This document shows positions 24,219-32,832 of a DNA stretch of 64,000 bases, in pieces. A program made the translations under genes and the position numbers. This DNA comes from Mucilaginibacter frigoritolerans. Lineage in GTDB: Bacteria > Bacteroidota > Bacteroidia > Sphingobacteriales > Sphingobacteriaceae. The DNA lies in the NCBI RefSeq assembly GCF_007830615.1, contig NZ_VLLI01000006.1, forward strand, positions 291,145 to 355,144, in the 5' to 3' direction. The notes beneath the pieces were generated by a model, which ran no database searches, was not told the DNA's origin, and saw only the letters and a program-made list of their open reading frames with translations. The first letter of the stretch is position 1; each line of letters starts with the position of its first letter.

Positions 24219-24497
24219 TTAATTTAAATGCAGTTTTTTGGCGGGCATATCTATATTCACATTTTTACGGCGATATTTTCTATACCAAACAAGCCCTGCT
24301 ACACCTACTGCCAGATATGGCGCTGCCAATAAAAATAAGATACCACTATTTAAGCCGTTAGCAGCAGAACTACCATTTTTTGAACTGGTTTCAACCTGAG
24401 CAGCGCATTGTGCACATTGTGCATGTACAGGTTTTACGCTGATCAACATTATGCTGAATACAAATAAGATTAGTACTGTTTTTAAACCTGCTTTCAT
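24219..24497 (-). CDS. Small signal-peptide protein with CAQC motif and one TM helix
   Basis: 92 aa, not recognised by name. A signal peptide ('VKPVHAQ', residues 1-27), then C-A-Q-C in 'QCAQCAAQVETSSKNG', a Ser/Asn/Gly linker, one hydrophobic helix ('GILFLLAAPYLAVGVAGLVWY') and a basic tail ('RKYRRKN'). The mature Cys pair would face the periplasm and could bind metal or form a disulfide. It lies just after the oxidase assembly genes (77 bases after DUF420) but has its own -7 box, so it may form a separate unit with DUF983 and DUF2461. A copper-handling role is a guess from context. Confidence 0.75.
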   Translation of the reverse strand: MKAGLKTVLILFVFSIMLISVKPVHAQCAQCAAQVETSSKNGSSAANGLNSGILFLLAAPYLAVGVAGLVWYRKYRRKNVNIDMPAKKLHLN

Positions 24498-24501
24498 AAT
24501 T

Positions 24502-24509
24502 CAAAATTA
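24502..24509 (-). promoter_or_regulatory. -7 box next to the start of the small CAQC gene
   Basis: On the minus strand TAATTTTG matches TAnnTTTG and ends 4 bases before the ATG at 24497: a third case of an almost leaderless arrangement. Confidence 0.5.
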
Positions 24510-24573
24510 GCTATTAAAAATTTAGCATACAATGTGGCAGCGTTGCGTTGCACCCACTAACTGTAAGCATTAC

Positions 24574-25149
24574 TTAAAAATGATAATATGGAGAAATCAT
24601 TAAATAAACTATGACACCGGTAACTGTAACATATAACCATATTGGAAACGTCCATCTTACTAATTTCTTATGCTTTTCTACCTGCATTTGTAATCCGCGG
24701 TAAAAGCTTAACAAAATAAGTGGCAGTACGCCGGCAGCAAGAATAATGTGGGTAATTAAAATTACATAATAAACATATCTGGTATTGCCTGCAGCTATTT
24801 TTTCAGAATCAGATAACATGCCATCGCCGTTAATATCACCATACATTATTTCTTTCTTCATCAGGTAATGAAATAAGATGTAGGACACCAGGAAAAGAGA
24901 AGAAAGACAAAAAGCAGCAATGTTGATACGTTTATGAACCGTAATATTTCCTTTTTTTATAAAATACAACGATAAAAGAAGAAGGATACTACAAGTTCCA
25001 TTTAATATAGCATTTAGTTTTGGCAAAAATGGCGTAAAAGATGGGGTAACATCCGGAACTGGTAATATTTTACGGTTAAGAATCAATACTACAACAAATA
25101 CAAAAATAGATATGGCAGCAACAAAACGGAATATAAATTTATCTGTCAT
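24574..25149 (-). CDS. DUF420 membrane protein with an inserted EF-hand loop
   Basis: 191 aa with five hydrophobic helices. DUF420 (CtaM/YozB-like) proteins are linked to assembly of cytochrome aa3-type oxidases. Marks: 'FLPKLNAILNGTCSILLLLS', conserved His in 'ILFHYLM' and 'ILITHIILA'. Between helices 3 and 4 lies 'DINGDGMLSDSE' (105-116), which fits the 12-residue EF-hand calcium loop exactly (D1, N3, D5, G6, L8, E12). It is 34 bases after SCO in the oxidase operon. The function in oxidase assembly is from family knowledge; calcium binding is inference. Confidence 0.85.
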   Translation of the reverse strand: MTDKFIFRFVAAISIFVFVVVLILNRKILPVPDVTPSFTPFLPKLNAILNGTCSILLLLSLYFIKKGNITVHKRINIAAFCLSSLFLVSYILFHYLMKKEIMYGDINGDGMLSDSEKIAAGNTRYVYYVILITHIILAAGVLPLILLSFYRGLQMQVEKHKKLVRWTFPIWLYVTVTGVIVYLMISPYYHF

Positions 25150-25183
25150 GATTAGTTTATTGAATATGCTTTTATCTCAGCCA

Positions 25184-25885
25184 CTAATAAAGGGGCTTAT
25201 CGTTTTTTCTTAGCTCTTCCGATATGAGTACTTTAATTTCATCATTAAGCTTACTCATTTCATCGGTTGATGCTCCGGTATAATAACCTCTTATGCGTTT
25301 GTCCTGATCTATCAATATCAGTTTATCGCTATAAATAAAATCATCATTACTCGTTTTTAAGGCATTTACTAAAAAGCCTTTACGTGCCAGGTTGTAAATG
25401 GTAGTAGTATCTCCTGTTAAAAACATCCACTTTGCAGGAACAGGTTTAAAGCTGTTAAAATACCTTTTTAATACTGCGGTCGAATCATGCTCTGGGTCAA
25501 CAGTGATGGAAACAAAACGAATCATTTTGTTTTTAGCATAATTAGAATCCAGCAAGCTGATATAACCATTTGCCACAGAACAAGCACCCTGGCAACGCGT
25601 ATAAAAAAAGTCGACAACAAATATCTGATTGTCAAAGGTTTTTAACGATACTGGTTTACCATCCTGATTGGTAAGATTAAAATCAGTAAGTGTGTGGTAT
25701 ACCGTATCAGGAACATTCTTGCCTTTAACTTTGTGGGTGGTTTTGGCAAGCGATTTCGGGCCGAAAACAGGTAGTGGTTTGTACCGGTTTTTACCTTCAG
25801 TAGTTAGTAAATAATATAAAAATCCTGGTACTACTAAAACAAGTACCAGGATCACAATTTTTTTTGATAAACTAGCTTTCTTCAT
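25184..25885 (-). CDS. SCO1/SenC-family copper chaperone
   Basis: 233 aa, anchored by an N-terminal helix ('KIVILVLVLVVPGFLYYLL'), with a thioredoxin-fold domain in the periplasm. Copper ligands are present: C-x3-C in 'YTRCQGACSVAN' and the His in 'ITVDPEHDSTAVL'. SCO proteins deliver copper to, or reduce, the CuA site of oxidase subunit II. The start overlaps the stop of subunit IV (TAATG), showing translational coupling within the oxidase operon. Confidence 0.92.
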   Translation of the reverse strand: MKKASLSKKIVILVLVLVVPGFLYYLLTTEGKNRYKPLPVFGPKSLAKTTHKVKGKNVPDTVYHTLTDFNLTNQDGKPVSLKTFDNQIFVVDFFYTRCQGACSVANGYISLLDSNYAKNKMIRFVSITVDPEHDSTAVLKRYFNSFKPVPAKWMFLTGDTTTIYNLARKGFLVNALKTSNDDFIYSDKLILIDQDKRIRGYYTGASTDEMSKLNDEIKVLISEELRKNDKPLY

Positions 25886-26238
25886 TACATCCTTAAACCA
25901 ATCCAGTAATGGCTCTCGTTTGTAAGTACAAGTATTAAACCAATTATAAACAGGATAGGAACAATTATAGCTAGTGCCAAACCAACTTTCTCAAATTTCA
26001 GGTGCATAAAAAATGCAACTATAAAATAAGCCTTTAATAAGGTAAGGACTATATATATTGGATTTACAATGGTTGATGAAATACCCAATTTAGGCGCTAC
26101 AACCAGTGCAATAAAGAACTCTACGCAAGTGATTAATAATAATATGAAAAACACTTTCCATATTCTTCCCTTGGTCATTGTTTCGTGTTCACCGTGACCA
26201 GAGGCATCTGTGTGAACAGTTGAAGTTTCTGCTGACAT
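25885..26238 (-). CDS. Cytochrome c oxidase subunit IV (caa3-type)
   Basis: 117 aa with three hydrophobic helices ('IWKVFFILLLITCVEFFIAL', 'IVNPIYIVLTLLKAYFIVAFF', 'LALAIIVPILFIIGLILVL') and 'MHLKFE' after helix 2, the pattern of the small CtaF/CoxD-type subunit IV. The N-terminus is His-containing ('VHTDASGHGEHE'). The subunit stabilises the oxidase; it has no redox centre. It is 20 bases after COX3 and overlaps the SCO start. Confidence 0.85.
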   Translation of the reverse strand: MSAETSTVHTDASGHGEHETMTKGRIWKVFFILLLITCVEFFIALVVAPKLGISSTIVNPIYIVLTLLKAYFIVAFFMHLKFEKVGLALAIIVPILFIIGLILVLTNESHYWIGLRM

Positions 26239-26258
26239 ATATAAATATGATTAAATTA

Positions 26259-26984
26259 TCAAACTAAGTAAAAGAAAGTAAATACAAACACCCAAACCAA
26301 ATCTACAAAGTGCCAGTAAAGGCCTACTTTTTCAACCATCAGGTAGCTGCCGCGTCTTTCGTAAGTTCCAAGTAAAACATTAATCGTTATAATAATGTTA
26401 ATTATAACACCTGAGAATACGTGGAAACCATGGAAGCCTGTAATAGTAAAGAACAAGTTAGCAAACTGATGAGAAGTCATTGTTTGTTGCGTGAGCGGTA
26501 CGCCTTTTGCAAAAAATTCCTGCATAGTTTCTTTATTCGGAATATGTCCCCACCAAAATCCTTCGCTATGTAAGTGATTCCATTCCAAAGCCTGACAACC
26601 TAAAAACATTAAACCACCAATAACGGTAGCTATCATCCAGCCAATAACCTCCTTTTTTGAATTACGGTGGCCAGCTTCAACAGCCAGAACCATAGTTACC
26701 GAACTCATGATCAGAATAAAAGTCATTAAACCAACAAACACTAATGGTGCTCCGTGTTCAATAAGACCAGGGAATGATTGGAATACTAAAGATGGTGCCG
26801 GCCAAACCGGTGCGCTGAAACGTAAAGCGCCATAAGAAATCAATAATGAAGAAAAGGTAAACGCATCCGAAAGGAGGAAAAACCACATCATCATTTTACC
26901 GTACTCAACTTCAAAAGGCGATCTGCCTCCAGACCATGGTGTTGATTTTACCTCATCAACTGGTTGTGCTACTGTTGTACTCAT
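26259..26984 (-). CDS. ctaE: Cytochrome c oxidase subunit III (larger copy)
   Basis: 241 aa, six or seven transmembrane helices. COX3 marks: 'MMMWFFLLSDAFTFSSLLI', 'GFHGFHVFSGVIINI' and the C-terminal 'VGLYWHFVDLVWVFVFTFFYL'. Subunit III has no metal centre and supports proton uptake and stability of the oxidase. A second, shorter COX3-like gene precedes it in the operon (18 bases between them). Named ctaE by family and position; the exact equivalence of the two copies is uncertain. Confidence 0.9.
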   Translation of the reverse strand: MSTTVAQPVDEVKSTPWSGGRSPFEVEYGKMMMWFFLLSDAFTFSSLLISYGALRFSAPVWPAPSLVFQSFPGLIEHGAPLVFVGLMTFILIMSSVTMVLAVEAGHRNSKKEVIGWMIATVIGGLMFLGCQALEWNHLHSEGFWWGHIPNKETMQEFFAKGVPLTQQTMTSHQFANLFFTITGFHGFHVFSGVIINIIITINVLLGTYERRGSYLMVEKVGLYWHFVDLVWVFVFTFFYLV

Positions 26985-27003
26985 TTGTACTTGGATAATT
27001 GTT

Positions 27004-27585
27004 TTAATATTGGTTCAAAAGTAAAAAAACATACAGACATATCCATACAATATCAAGAAAATGCCAAAAAATAGATGTCATATCCATTTTAAACAAATTC
27101 CTAACTTGTGGTATGTTGCTGTATGAACCCTTTATGGTGCTTAACAACACCAACAACGCTGCAAGCACGTGTAACAAATGCATTCCACTGAATACATAAA
27201 TAAACGAACGGGAAGCATTAGGATTCGTAAAGTAAACCTGCATTTTGTAGGTTAGTACATACCATGCATATATCTGTATTGCAAAAAAAGCTATTCCTAA
27301 AAAAAACGTAAGCCATAAATACAAACGCTGTTTACCAAATTGCAATCCCTTTGCAGCTTTTGAAGCCATCAATAGGGTTATGCTACTTAAAATAATTACA
27401 GCGGTACTGTATTTAAATGCTTGTGGTAAAATAACATTAAGGCCATGTCCTCTGCCACCACTGTAAACTATAAAACCACTGGTAAACGCCGCAAAAAGCA
27501 TAAATGATGTGAGTATAAATATCCACATACTAAATTTTTTGGCTCCCAGGTTAAGTTTATCTTCTTGTTGTATCTGCGCCATCAT
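27004..27585 (-). CDS. Cytochrome c oxidase subunit III-like protein (shorter copy)
   Basis: 193 aa, five transmembrane helices, the usual size of the short COX3 type. Marks: 'KFSMWIFILTSFMLFAAF', 'YVFSGMHLLHVLAALLVL' and 'SIFWHFLDIVWICLYVFLLL'. It overlaps the end of ctaB by 4 bases (ATGA), so translation is coupled. Having two COX3-type genes in this order is common in Bacteroidota oxidase clusters; whether both enter the same enzyme is not shown. Confidence 0.87.
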   Translation of the reverse strand: MMAQIQQEDKLNLGAKKFSMWIFILTSFMLFAAFTSGFIVYSGGRGHGLNVILPQAFKYSTAVIILSSITLLMASKAAKGLQFGKQRLYLWLTFFLGIAFFAIQIYAWYVLTYKMQVYFTNPNASRSFIYVFSGMHLLHVLAALLVLLSTIKGSYSNIPQVRNLFKMDMTSIFWHFLDIVWICLYVFLLLNQY

Positions 27586-28445
27586 TTCACTTTTCCTATA
27601 AAATCAAATAAAAACATTAACTGTACTACGGGCAAATAAATAAATGAGCCGTACATCAGTTTTTTTGCGTCACTAATTTCCAACGTACGCAAAAGTATAA
27701 AAGCCTGGTACAAAAATAACAAGCTACATATTAATGATACTCCTCCTACATAATAACCGCCAAAGCCATACCATGTAGGTAATATGCTTACTGGTACTAA
27801 TATTATAGCAAATGCAAAAGTAACTATTGCACTGGTTAAATTTCTTTTTCCCGATGGTAACAACCTAAAACCTGCAAGTTTGTAATCATCATCCAACACC
27901 CAGGCAATTGCCCAAAAATGTACAAACTGCCATATAAATTGAATGCCAAATAATATTAGCGCTATACCATCAATTTTTTCGTGAGCAGCCACATAACCGA
28001 TTAATGGTGGCAATGCGCCAGGTATAGCACCCACAAATACTGCAATTGGCGATTTTCTTTTTAAAGGTGTATACGCAAATGCATATAAAAGGATGGAAAA
28101 TACGGATAAATATCCGGTTGTAAGATTTAATTGGCCCAATAAATAAGTGCCCATTATTCCCATAAACAATCCTATTACCAAAGCTTGTCCTGTAGTCATC
28201 CTACCTGCCGGAATAGGACGATCCATGGTACGCTTCATTAACTTGTCCAGGTCTTTTTCAATAATTTCATTGAAGCAATTGGCTGCTGCTGTAACTAGAA
28301 AACCACCAATTATTAGCTTTACCCAATTAATCCAGTTAATCTCTCCATTAACTTTACTACCAATTAAAAATGATATAGAGGCAGAAAATACCACCAAAAA
28401 GGTTAGCCTGAGTTTTATCAGTTTTGAAAAATCGCTCCACTTCAT
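27582..28445 (-). CDS. ctaB: Protoheme IX farnesyltransferase (heme O synthase)
   Basis: 287 aa, UbiA-superfamily membrane enzyme that adds a farnesyl group to heme B to give heme O. First Asp-rich motif 'NCFNEIIEKDLDKLMKRT' with the conserved 'MDRPIPAGRM', and the second in 'VLDDDYKLAGFRLLP'. About eight helices. Overlaps by 4 bases both with the upstream ctaA and the downstream COX3 copy, a strong operon sign. Its product is the substrate of CtaA, encoded next door. Confidence 0.93.
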   Translation of the reverse strand: MKWSDFSKLIKLRLTFLVVFSASISFLIGSKVNGEINWINWVKLIIGGFLVTAAANCFNEIIEKDLDKLMKRTMDRPIPAGRMTTGQALVIGLFMGIMGTYLLGQLNLTTGYLSVFSILLYAFAYTPLKRKSPIAVFVGAIPGALPPLIGYVAAHEKIDGIALILFGIQFIWQFVHFWAIAWVLDDDYKLAGFRLLPSGKRNLTSAIVTFAFAIILVPVSILPTWYGFGGYYVGGVSLICSLLFLYQAFILLRTLEISDAKKLMYGSFIYLPVVQLMFLFDFIGKVK

Positions 28446-29503
28446 CTTGCTGTCTCCTGCTGGTTAACTGATGTATATAAATTAAGCATCAAATAAAATT
28501 GAGCGCCAAATATAAGGCTTGCCAACAAAATGTGTGATACTTGTGCAAAAGGTGGCAGTGCCCAGTACGATAACAATATACCCGTAACAATTTGCAACAT
28601 AATTATTAAAAAAGTAAAACTCATTAATTGCTGCTGTACAGCGTGTCTGCTAAAATTATTACGTATCAAAGCATACAAAACAACATTGGCAATAAGCACA
28701 ATTATTGCTATATCACGATGCTGCATAAATATGGTACCTGCATAATTAATCCAATCTTCCCGGTAACCTCCTTGCAAATGACCAGCCACAGCATCAATTT
28801 TTTCCCTTACTTCTGTACCAAAAACTATTTGTAAACAAGATATAATTAAAGTAAGCAAAGTAACTACGTGAGTTATCGGACTTACTTTTAAAACATGTTT
28901 GCCTCCAGCTTTTGCCATATGATAAGTCGCTATGGCCAAAGCTAAAATTGCCAGTGCCAAAATCATATGTACCGTAACAATCCATGCAACCAAATTGGTT
29001 GATACCACTATAGATCCAAGCCACCCCTGAAATCCGACAAGTATTAAATTAAGTACACTAAAAAAAGGAATGAGCTTATTTTCGGAACGATAAGTAAAAG
29101 AGAATACCGCAAGCAATATCATAAAAATACCCGCAATCACCCCTATCACTCTATTTATATACTCGGTCCATGTTTTTTCAGCATTAAATTCTTCAGGAAC
29201 TAATATAGATCTGTCTTCACGAATCCTGCGTGCTAACGCGCTATAGCCAAATATATCAAGTGTTTTAGCAAACCTTTGATTTTTAGCCATACGCCCGGCT
29301 ACATACTTCTGTTTGTAGTCGGCGGGCAGCTCGGAGCTGTTTACTGGAGGAACATATCTTCCAAAACATTTAGGCCAATCAGGACACCCCATTCCAGAAC
29401 CTGTACTACGTACTATTCCACCAGCAAGTATTACCCCAAAAAGCAGAATTATTGTAATCAGATTGAATTTAAGGAACCTATTTTTTGCCGCAGATATGCT
29501 CAT
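28442..29503 (-). CDS. ctaA: Heme A synthase (COX15/CtaA)
   Basis: 353 aa, eight-helix membrane monooxygenase that turns the C8 methyl of heme O into a formyl group to give heme A. Marks: 'AGGIVRSTGSGMGCPDWPKC' near the N-terminus, 'EYINRVIGVIAGIFMIL' with its Glu, and His in 'VTVHMILAL', 'MQHRDIAI' and 'QVSHILLASL'. It contains a long hydrophilic loop (about residues 45-110) after the first helix, as is normal for Bacteroidota homologues. It follows ctaD after a 170-base spacer with an inverted repeat, and overlaps ctaB. Confidence 0.92.
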   Translation of the reverse strand: MSISAAKNRFLKFNLITIILLFGVILAGGIVRSTGSGMGCPDWPKCFGRYVPPVNSSELPADYKQKYVAGRMAKNQRFAKTLDIFGYSALARRIREDRSILVPEEFNAEKTWTEYINRVIGVIAGIFMILLAVFSFTYRSENKLIPFFSVLNLILVGFQGWLGSIVVSTNLVAWIVTVHMILALAILALAIATYHMAKAGGKHVLKVSPITHVVTLLTLIISCLQIVFGTEVREKIDAVAGHLQGGYREDWINYAGTIFMQHRDIAIIVLIANVVLYALIRNNFSRHAVQQQLMSFTFLIIMLQIVTGILLSYWALPPFAQVSHILLASLIFGAQFYLMLNLYTSVNQQETAR

Positions 29504-29607
29504 TTATTTAAGCCTAAATGAATTCTTTAATCCTGAGTCCGGAGTATCAATTGAAAGCATTTAACCAGCTTTTCACTAAACAACCAGGATAAATATTTAA
29601 GAGAAAA

Positions 29608-29657
29608 TCCTGAGTCTTAAATCAAAGAAAAATAAAACTTCGACTTAAGACTCAGGA
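29608..29657. repeat. Inverted repeat between ctaD and ctaA
   Basis: TCCTGAGTCTTAA (29608-29620) and TTAAGACTCAGGA (29645-29657) are perfectly complementary; a third partial copy CCTGAGTCC is at 29532-29540. On the minus strand the hairpin is followed by TTTTCTCTT. It could act as a partial terminator or RNA-stability element between oxidase subunits and the heme A genes. Confidence 0.65.
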
Positions 29658-29673
29658 CTATATACAAAACAAA

Positions 29674-31560
29674 TTATTTTACTTGTTCGTTAATTTTATT
29701 TGCGCTTGCCCATTTGTTATATTCTTCCAAACCTGCAGGGTTATCTTCAAAATCATGTGGAAGATTAGAGGTCATAGTTTGTGAATATGGAACAGTTTGC
29801 GGGATAAAATCACCATCATGTCCTGGCTTACTGTAATCATATGGCCAACGGTAAACAGTTGGTATTTCACCAGGCCAGTTACCATGGATATGTTCAACAG
29901 GTGTAGTCCATTCCAATGTATTAGCTTCCCAAGGATTTTGAGTTGCTTTTTTACCAAAGAATATTGAATAAACAAAGTTGAAAATAAATACTACCTGTGC
30001 AAAACCAGACATAATAGCTGCCCAGGTAATAAAGGTATTTACGGTTAACCAACGTTTCATTGACTCAAATTCAGTGAAGGCATAATAACGACGTGGTACA
30101 CCGTCAAGCCCCATAAAGTGCATTGGGAAGAACACCAGGTAAGCACCGATAAAAGTTATCCAGAAATGCAGATAACCTAAACGCTCGTCCATCATACGAC
30201 GGAACATTTTAGGAAACCAGTGATAAACACCAGCTAACATACCAAATATAGCAGCTGAACCCATTACAAGGTGGAAGTGAGCAACCACAAAGTAAGTATC
30301 GTGTAAGTTGATATCTAAAGCAGCATTACCAAGAAAAATACCTGTTAAACCACCAGAGATAAAGAAAGAAACCAGACCTATTGCGAAAAGCATAGCTGGC
30401 GTAAATCGGATATTTCCGCGCCATAATGTGGCCAGCCAGTTAAATGTTTTTACAGCTGATGGAACCGCAATAATCAATGTAGTGATCATAAACACACCAC
30501 CAAGAAACGGATTCATACCCGTTACAAACATGTGGTGTCCCCATACGATAAATGATAACACAGATATACCAATCAACGAGTAAACCATCGCGTGGTAACC
30601 AAAAATAGGTTTACGTGAGTTTACAGCTAAGATTTCAGATGAAATTCCCATTGCTGGCATAATAATAATGTATACCTCCGGGTGACCAAGGAACCAGAAT
30701 AAATGCTGAAACAATATTGGGCTACCACCTTCAAAAGGTTGAACCTGTCCGTTTAATACGATATCAGATAAATAAAAGCTTGTACCAAAACTACGGTCAA
30801 ATATCAGCAACACTACACCTGCAACTAATACAGGGAATGCTAATACACCTAGTACTGCAGTAAGAAATAAAGCCCATATGGTTAAAGGCATTTTCCAAAG
30901 GTCCATACCTTTAGTACGCATATTTAATACTGTACTGATATAGTTGATACCACCCATTAATGATGAGGCAATAAAAAACACCATACTGATTAACCACAAT
31001 GTCATCCCTTCACCTGAACCCGGCATTGCTTTTGGCAAGGCGGATAATGGAGGATAAATTGTCCAACCACCACTTGCAGGGCCTTTTTGAACGAAGAACG
31101 AGCTTACCATGACGACACTAGCAAGTAAAAAAAACCAGTATGAAAGCATGTTAACAAATGGTGACGCCATATCACGTGCACCTATTTGAAGAGGAATCAA
31201 TAAGTTTGCAAAAGTACCACTTAAGCCAGCAGTTAATACAAAGAATACCATTATGGTACCATGTATAGTAACTAATGACATATAAAAATCAGGGCTCAAT
31301 CTTCCACCCGGAGCAAAACGACCCAATAAAGTCTCCAACAGAGGGAATGATTTATCAGGATAAGCCAATTGAATCCTGAATAAAAGAGATAAAGTCATCC
31401 CAATGAATGCCATAGTAATCCCTGTTATCAGGAACTGCTTAGCTATCATTTTGTGATCCTGGCTAAATACGTAGGTATTCAGAAAAGTTTGTTTATGATG
31501 GTGTTCGTGACCTTCTTCGTGATGTACAATGCCGTGATCGTGAACTGCTAATGTTGACAT
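29674..31560 (-). CDS. ctaD: Cytochrome c oxidase subunit I
   Basis: 628 aa, about 12 core helices plus one or two extra. The catalytic subunit: low-spin heme a and the heme a3-CuB site where O2 is reduced. Ligands visible: 'LVTIHGTIMVFF' (His to heme a), 'LGHPEVYIII' (CuB His cross-linked to Tyr, with Glu of the A1-type D channel), 'WGHHMFVTGM' (two CuB His), 'HDTYFVVAHFHLVMG' (His to a3 and a), and Lys in 'SAVKTFNWLATLW' (K channel). The N-terminus has eight His within residues 7-22. The gene follows ctaC by 16 bases. Fits a caa3/aa3-type oxidase fed by alternative complex III. Confidence 0.95.
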   Translation of the reverse strand: MSTLAVHDHGIVHHEEGHEHHHKQTFLNTYVFSQDHKMIAKQFLITGITMAFIGMTLSLLFRIQLAYPDKSFPLLETLLGRFAPGGRLSPDFYMSLVTIHGTIMVFFVLTAGLSGTFANLLIPLQIGARDMASPFVNMLSYWFFLLASVVMVSSFFVQKGPASGGWTIYPPLSALPKAMPGSGEGMTLWLISMVFFIASSLMGGINYISTVLNMRTKGMDLWKMPLTIWALFLTAVLGVLAFPVLVAGVVLLIFDRSFGTSFYLSDIVLNGQVQPFEGGSPILFQHLFWFLGHPEVYIIIMPAMGISSEILAVNSRKPIFGYHAMVYSLIGISVLSFIVWGHHMFVTGMNPFLGGVFMITTLIIAVPSAVKTFNWLATLWRGNIRFTPAMLFAIGLVSFFISGGLTGIFLGNAALDINLHDTYFVVAHFHLVMGSAAIFGMLAGVYHWFPKMFRRMMDERLGYLHFWITFIGAYLVFFPMHFMGLDGVPRRYYAFTEFESMKRWLTVNTFITWAAIMSGFAQVVFIFNFVYSIFFGKKATQNPWEANTLEWTTPVEHIHGNWPGEIPTVYRWPYDYSKPGHDGDFIPQTVPYSQTMTSNLPHDFEDNPAGLEEYNKWASANKINEQVK

Positions 31561-31576
31561 AATCGCTAATCTTATA

Positions 31577-32785
31577 TTAATTGTTTAACGCTAACCTGTT
31601 TGCTGCTGCCTGAGGAGCAGAGGTTGACTTATTTGCTGCTAATTTTAATTCTGTTCTTAACTTGTCAGTTAAATATGGTCTTTGTTTAGCAATCCAATCC
31701 TGATACTCTTCAGCTGTTACTACACGAACAACTTTCTGCATGTTATAATGAATTCCACCACATATTTTGTTGCAATAAAGCAGATATTCGAATTTAGGAT
31801 TATCAGTTCTAACCCGCATTTCTGCAGTGGTTATGGTTGGAATAAATTTAAAGAAGGTAGGTAATCCCGGTACAGCATTTTGTTGTAAACGGAAATGAGG
31901 CATATAAACGCTGTGGATTACATCCTGAGCATGTATATTTAACCTGATTGATTTATTAACAGGTATTACTAGCGTATCAGCTTGTAAATCATCCAAACTT
32001 TTAGGATCTTTAAAATTAATACCTAGCTTATTATTAGCATTGGTAAGTTTATAATCTAGTGAACCTAGTACACCATCTTTACCTGGATAACGTAGTTCCC
32101 ATGCAAACTGGTGACCGGTTACATCAATATTTAAATCACCTTTAACCTCAGTGCTGTTTTCTATTTTTTGCCATGTAAAAAATCCGAATACAACCAGCAC
32201 AGTTAGTACCGCTGCAGGTATAATAGTCCATATTTTTTCGATGGTATTGTTATGCGGTAAATAATATGCTTTACGCTTATCAGATCCACGATAAACGAAT
32301 GCAAAACCAAACAACAGTATTTGGGTAATAAAAAATACTATTAATGTTAAAATGGCTGTTACGGTGAACATATTATCAGTATCAACACCATGCACAGAAG
32401 CTGCTTCAGGCAATGTCATGCTTCCTTGTTCAGTTAATGACCATACGGCACCATATAAACCTGCAATTAAAAAGATAATGCAGACAAAGCCCATAATGTT
32501 ATTCCAATTGATGCCTTTTTTACCCTGCATTTTCTGGGTAAGGTCATAAACCTTTAAAATTTTACCAAGAATAACGATACAAACTCCAGCAACCAGGAAA
32601 AGCAGGAAATAATATCCAACACTTGTCCACATACCACTTTTATCCGCAGAGTCAGGAGATGTAGCTGTTGAAGTACCTTGTGCAGTTGCAACATCCTGTG
32701 CCATTAACATGTTAGTGCCCAAAAGCAAAAACATTGATAAAAGCGTAACTATTTTTTTAGAATTTATTAATTTTTTGAATCCCAT
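31577..32785 (-). CDS. ctaC: Cytochrome c oxidase subunit II (CuA)
   Basis: 402 aa. Signal-like N-terminus ('FLLLGTNMLMAQ'), four hydrophobic segments, the last two being the usual subunit II hairpin, then a cupredoxin domain. CuA ligands: C-x3-C-G-x2-H-x3-M in 'CNKICGGIHYNM', upstream His in 'VIHSVYMPHFRLQ'. Trp-rich electron entry 'GHQFAWELRYPG'. No fused cytochrome c domain, so electrons should come from the c hemes of the alternative complex III. The two extra N-terminal helices make it longer than classical subunit II. Confidence 0.93.
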   Translation of the reverse strand: MGFKKLINSKKIVTLLSMFLLLGTNMLMAQDVATAQGTSTATSPDSADKSGMWTSVGYYFLLFLVAGVCIVILGKILKVYDLTQKMQGKKGINWNNIMGFVCIIFLIAGLYGAVWSLTEQGSMTLPEAASVHGVDTDNMFTVTAILTLIVFFITQILLFGFAFVYRGSDKRKAYYLPHNNTIEKIWTIIPAAVLTVLVVFGFFTWQKIENSTEVKGDLNIDVTGHQFAWELRYPGKDGVLGSLDYKLTNANNKLGINFKDPKSLDDLQADTLVIPVNKSIRLNIHAQDVIHSVYMPHFRLQQNAVPGLPTFFKFIPTITTAEMRVRTDNPKFEYLLYCNKICGGIHYNMQKVVRVVTAEEYQDWIAKQRPYLTDKLRTELKLAANKSTSAPQAAANRLALNN

Positions 32786-32832
32786 TTTAATGTTTGTTTG
32801 GTATTCCTTATTTAGTGCAAAAATAACAATTA

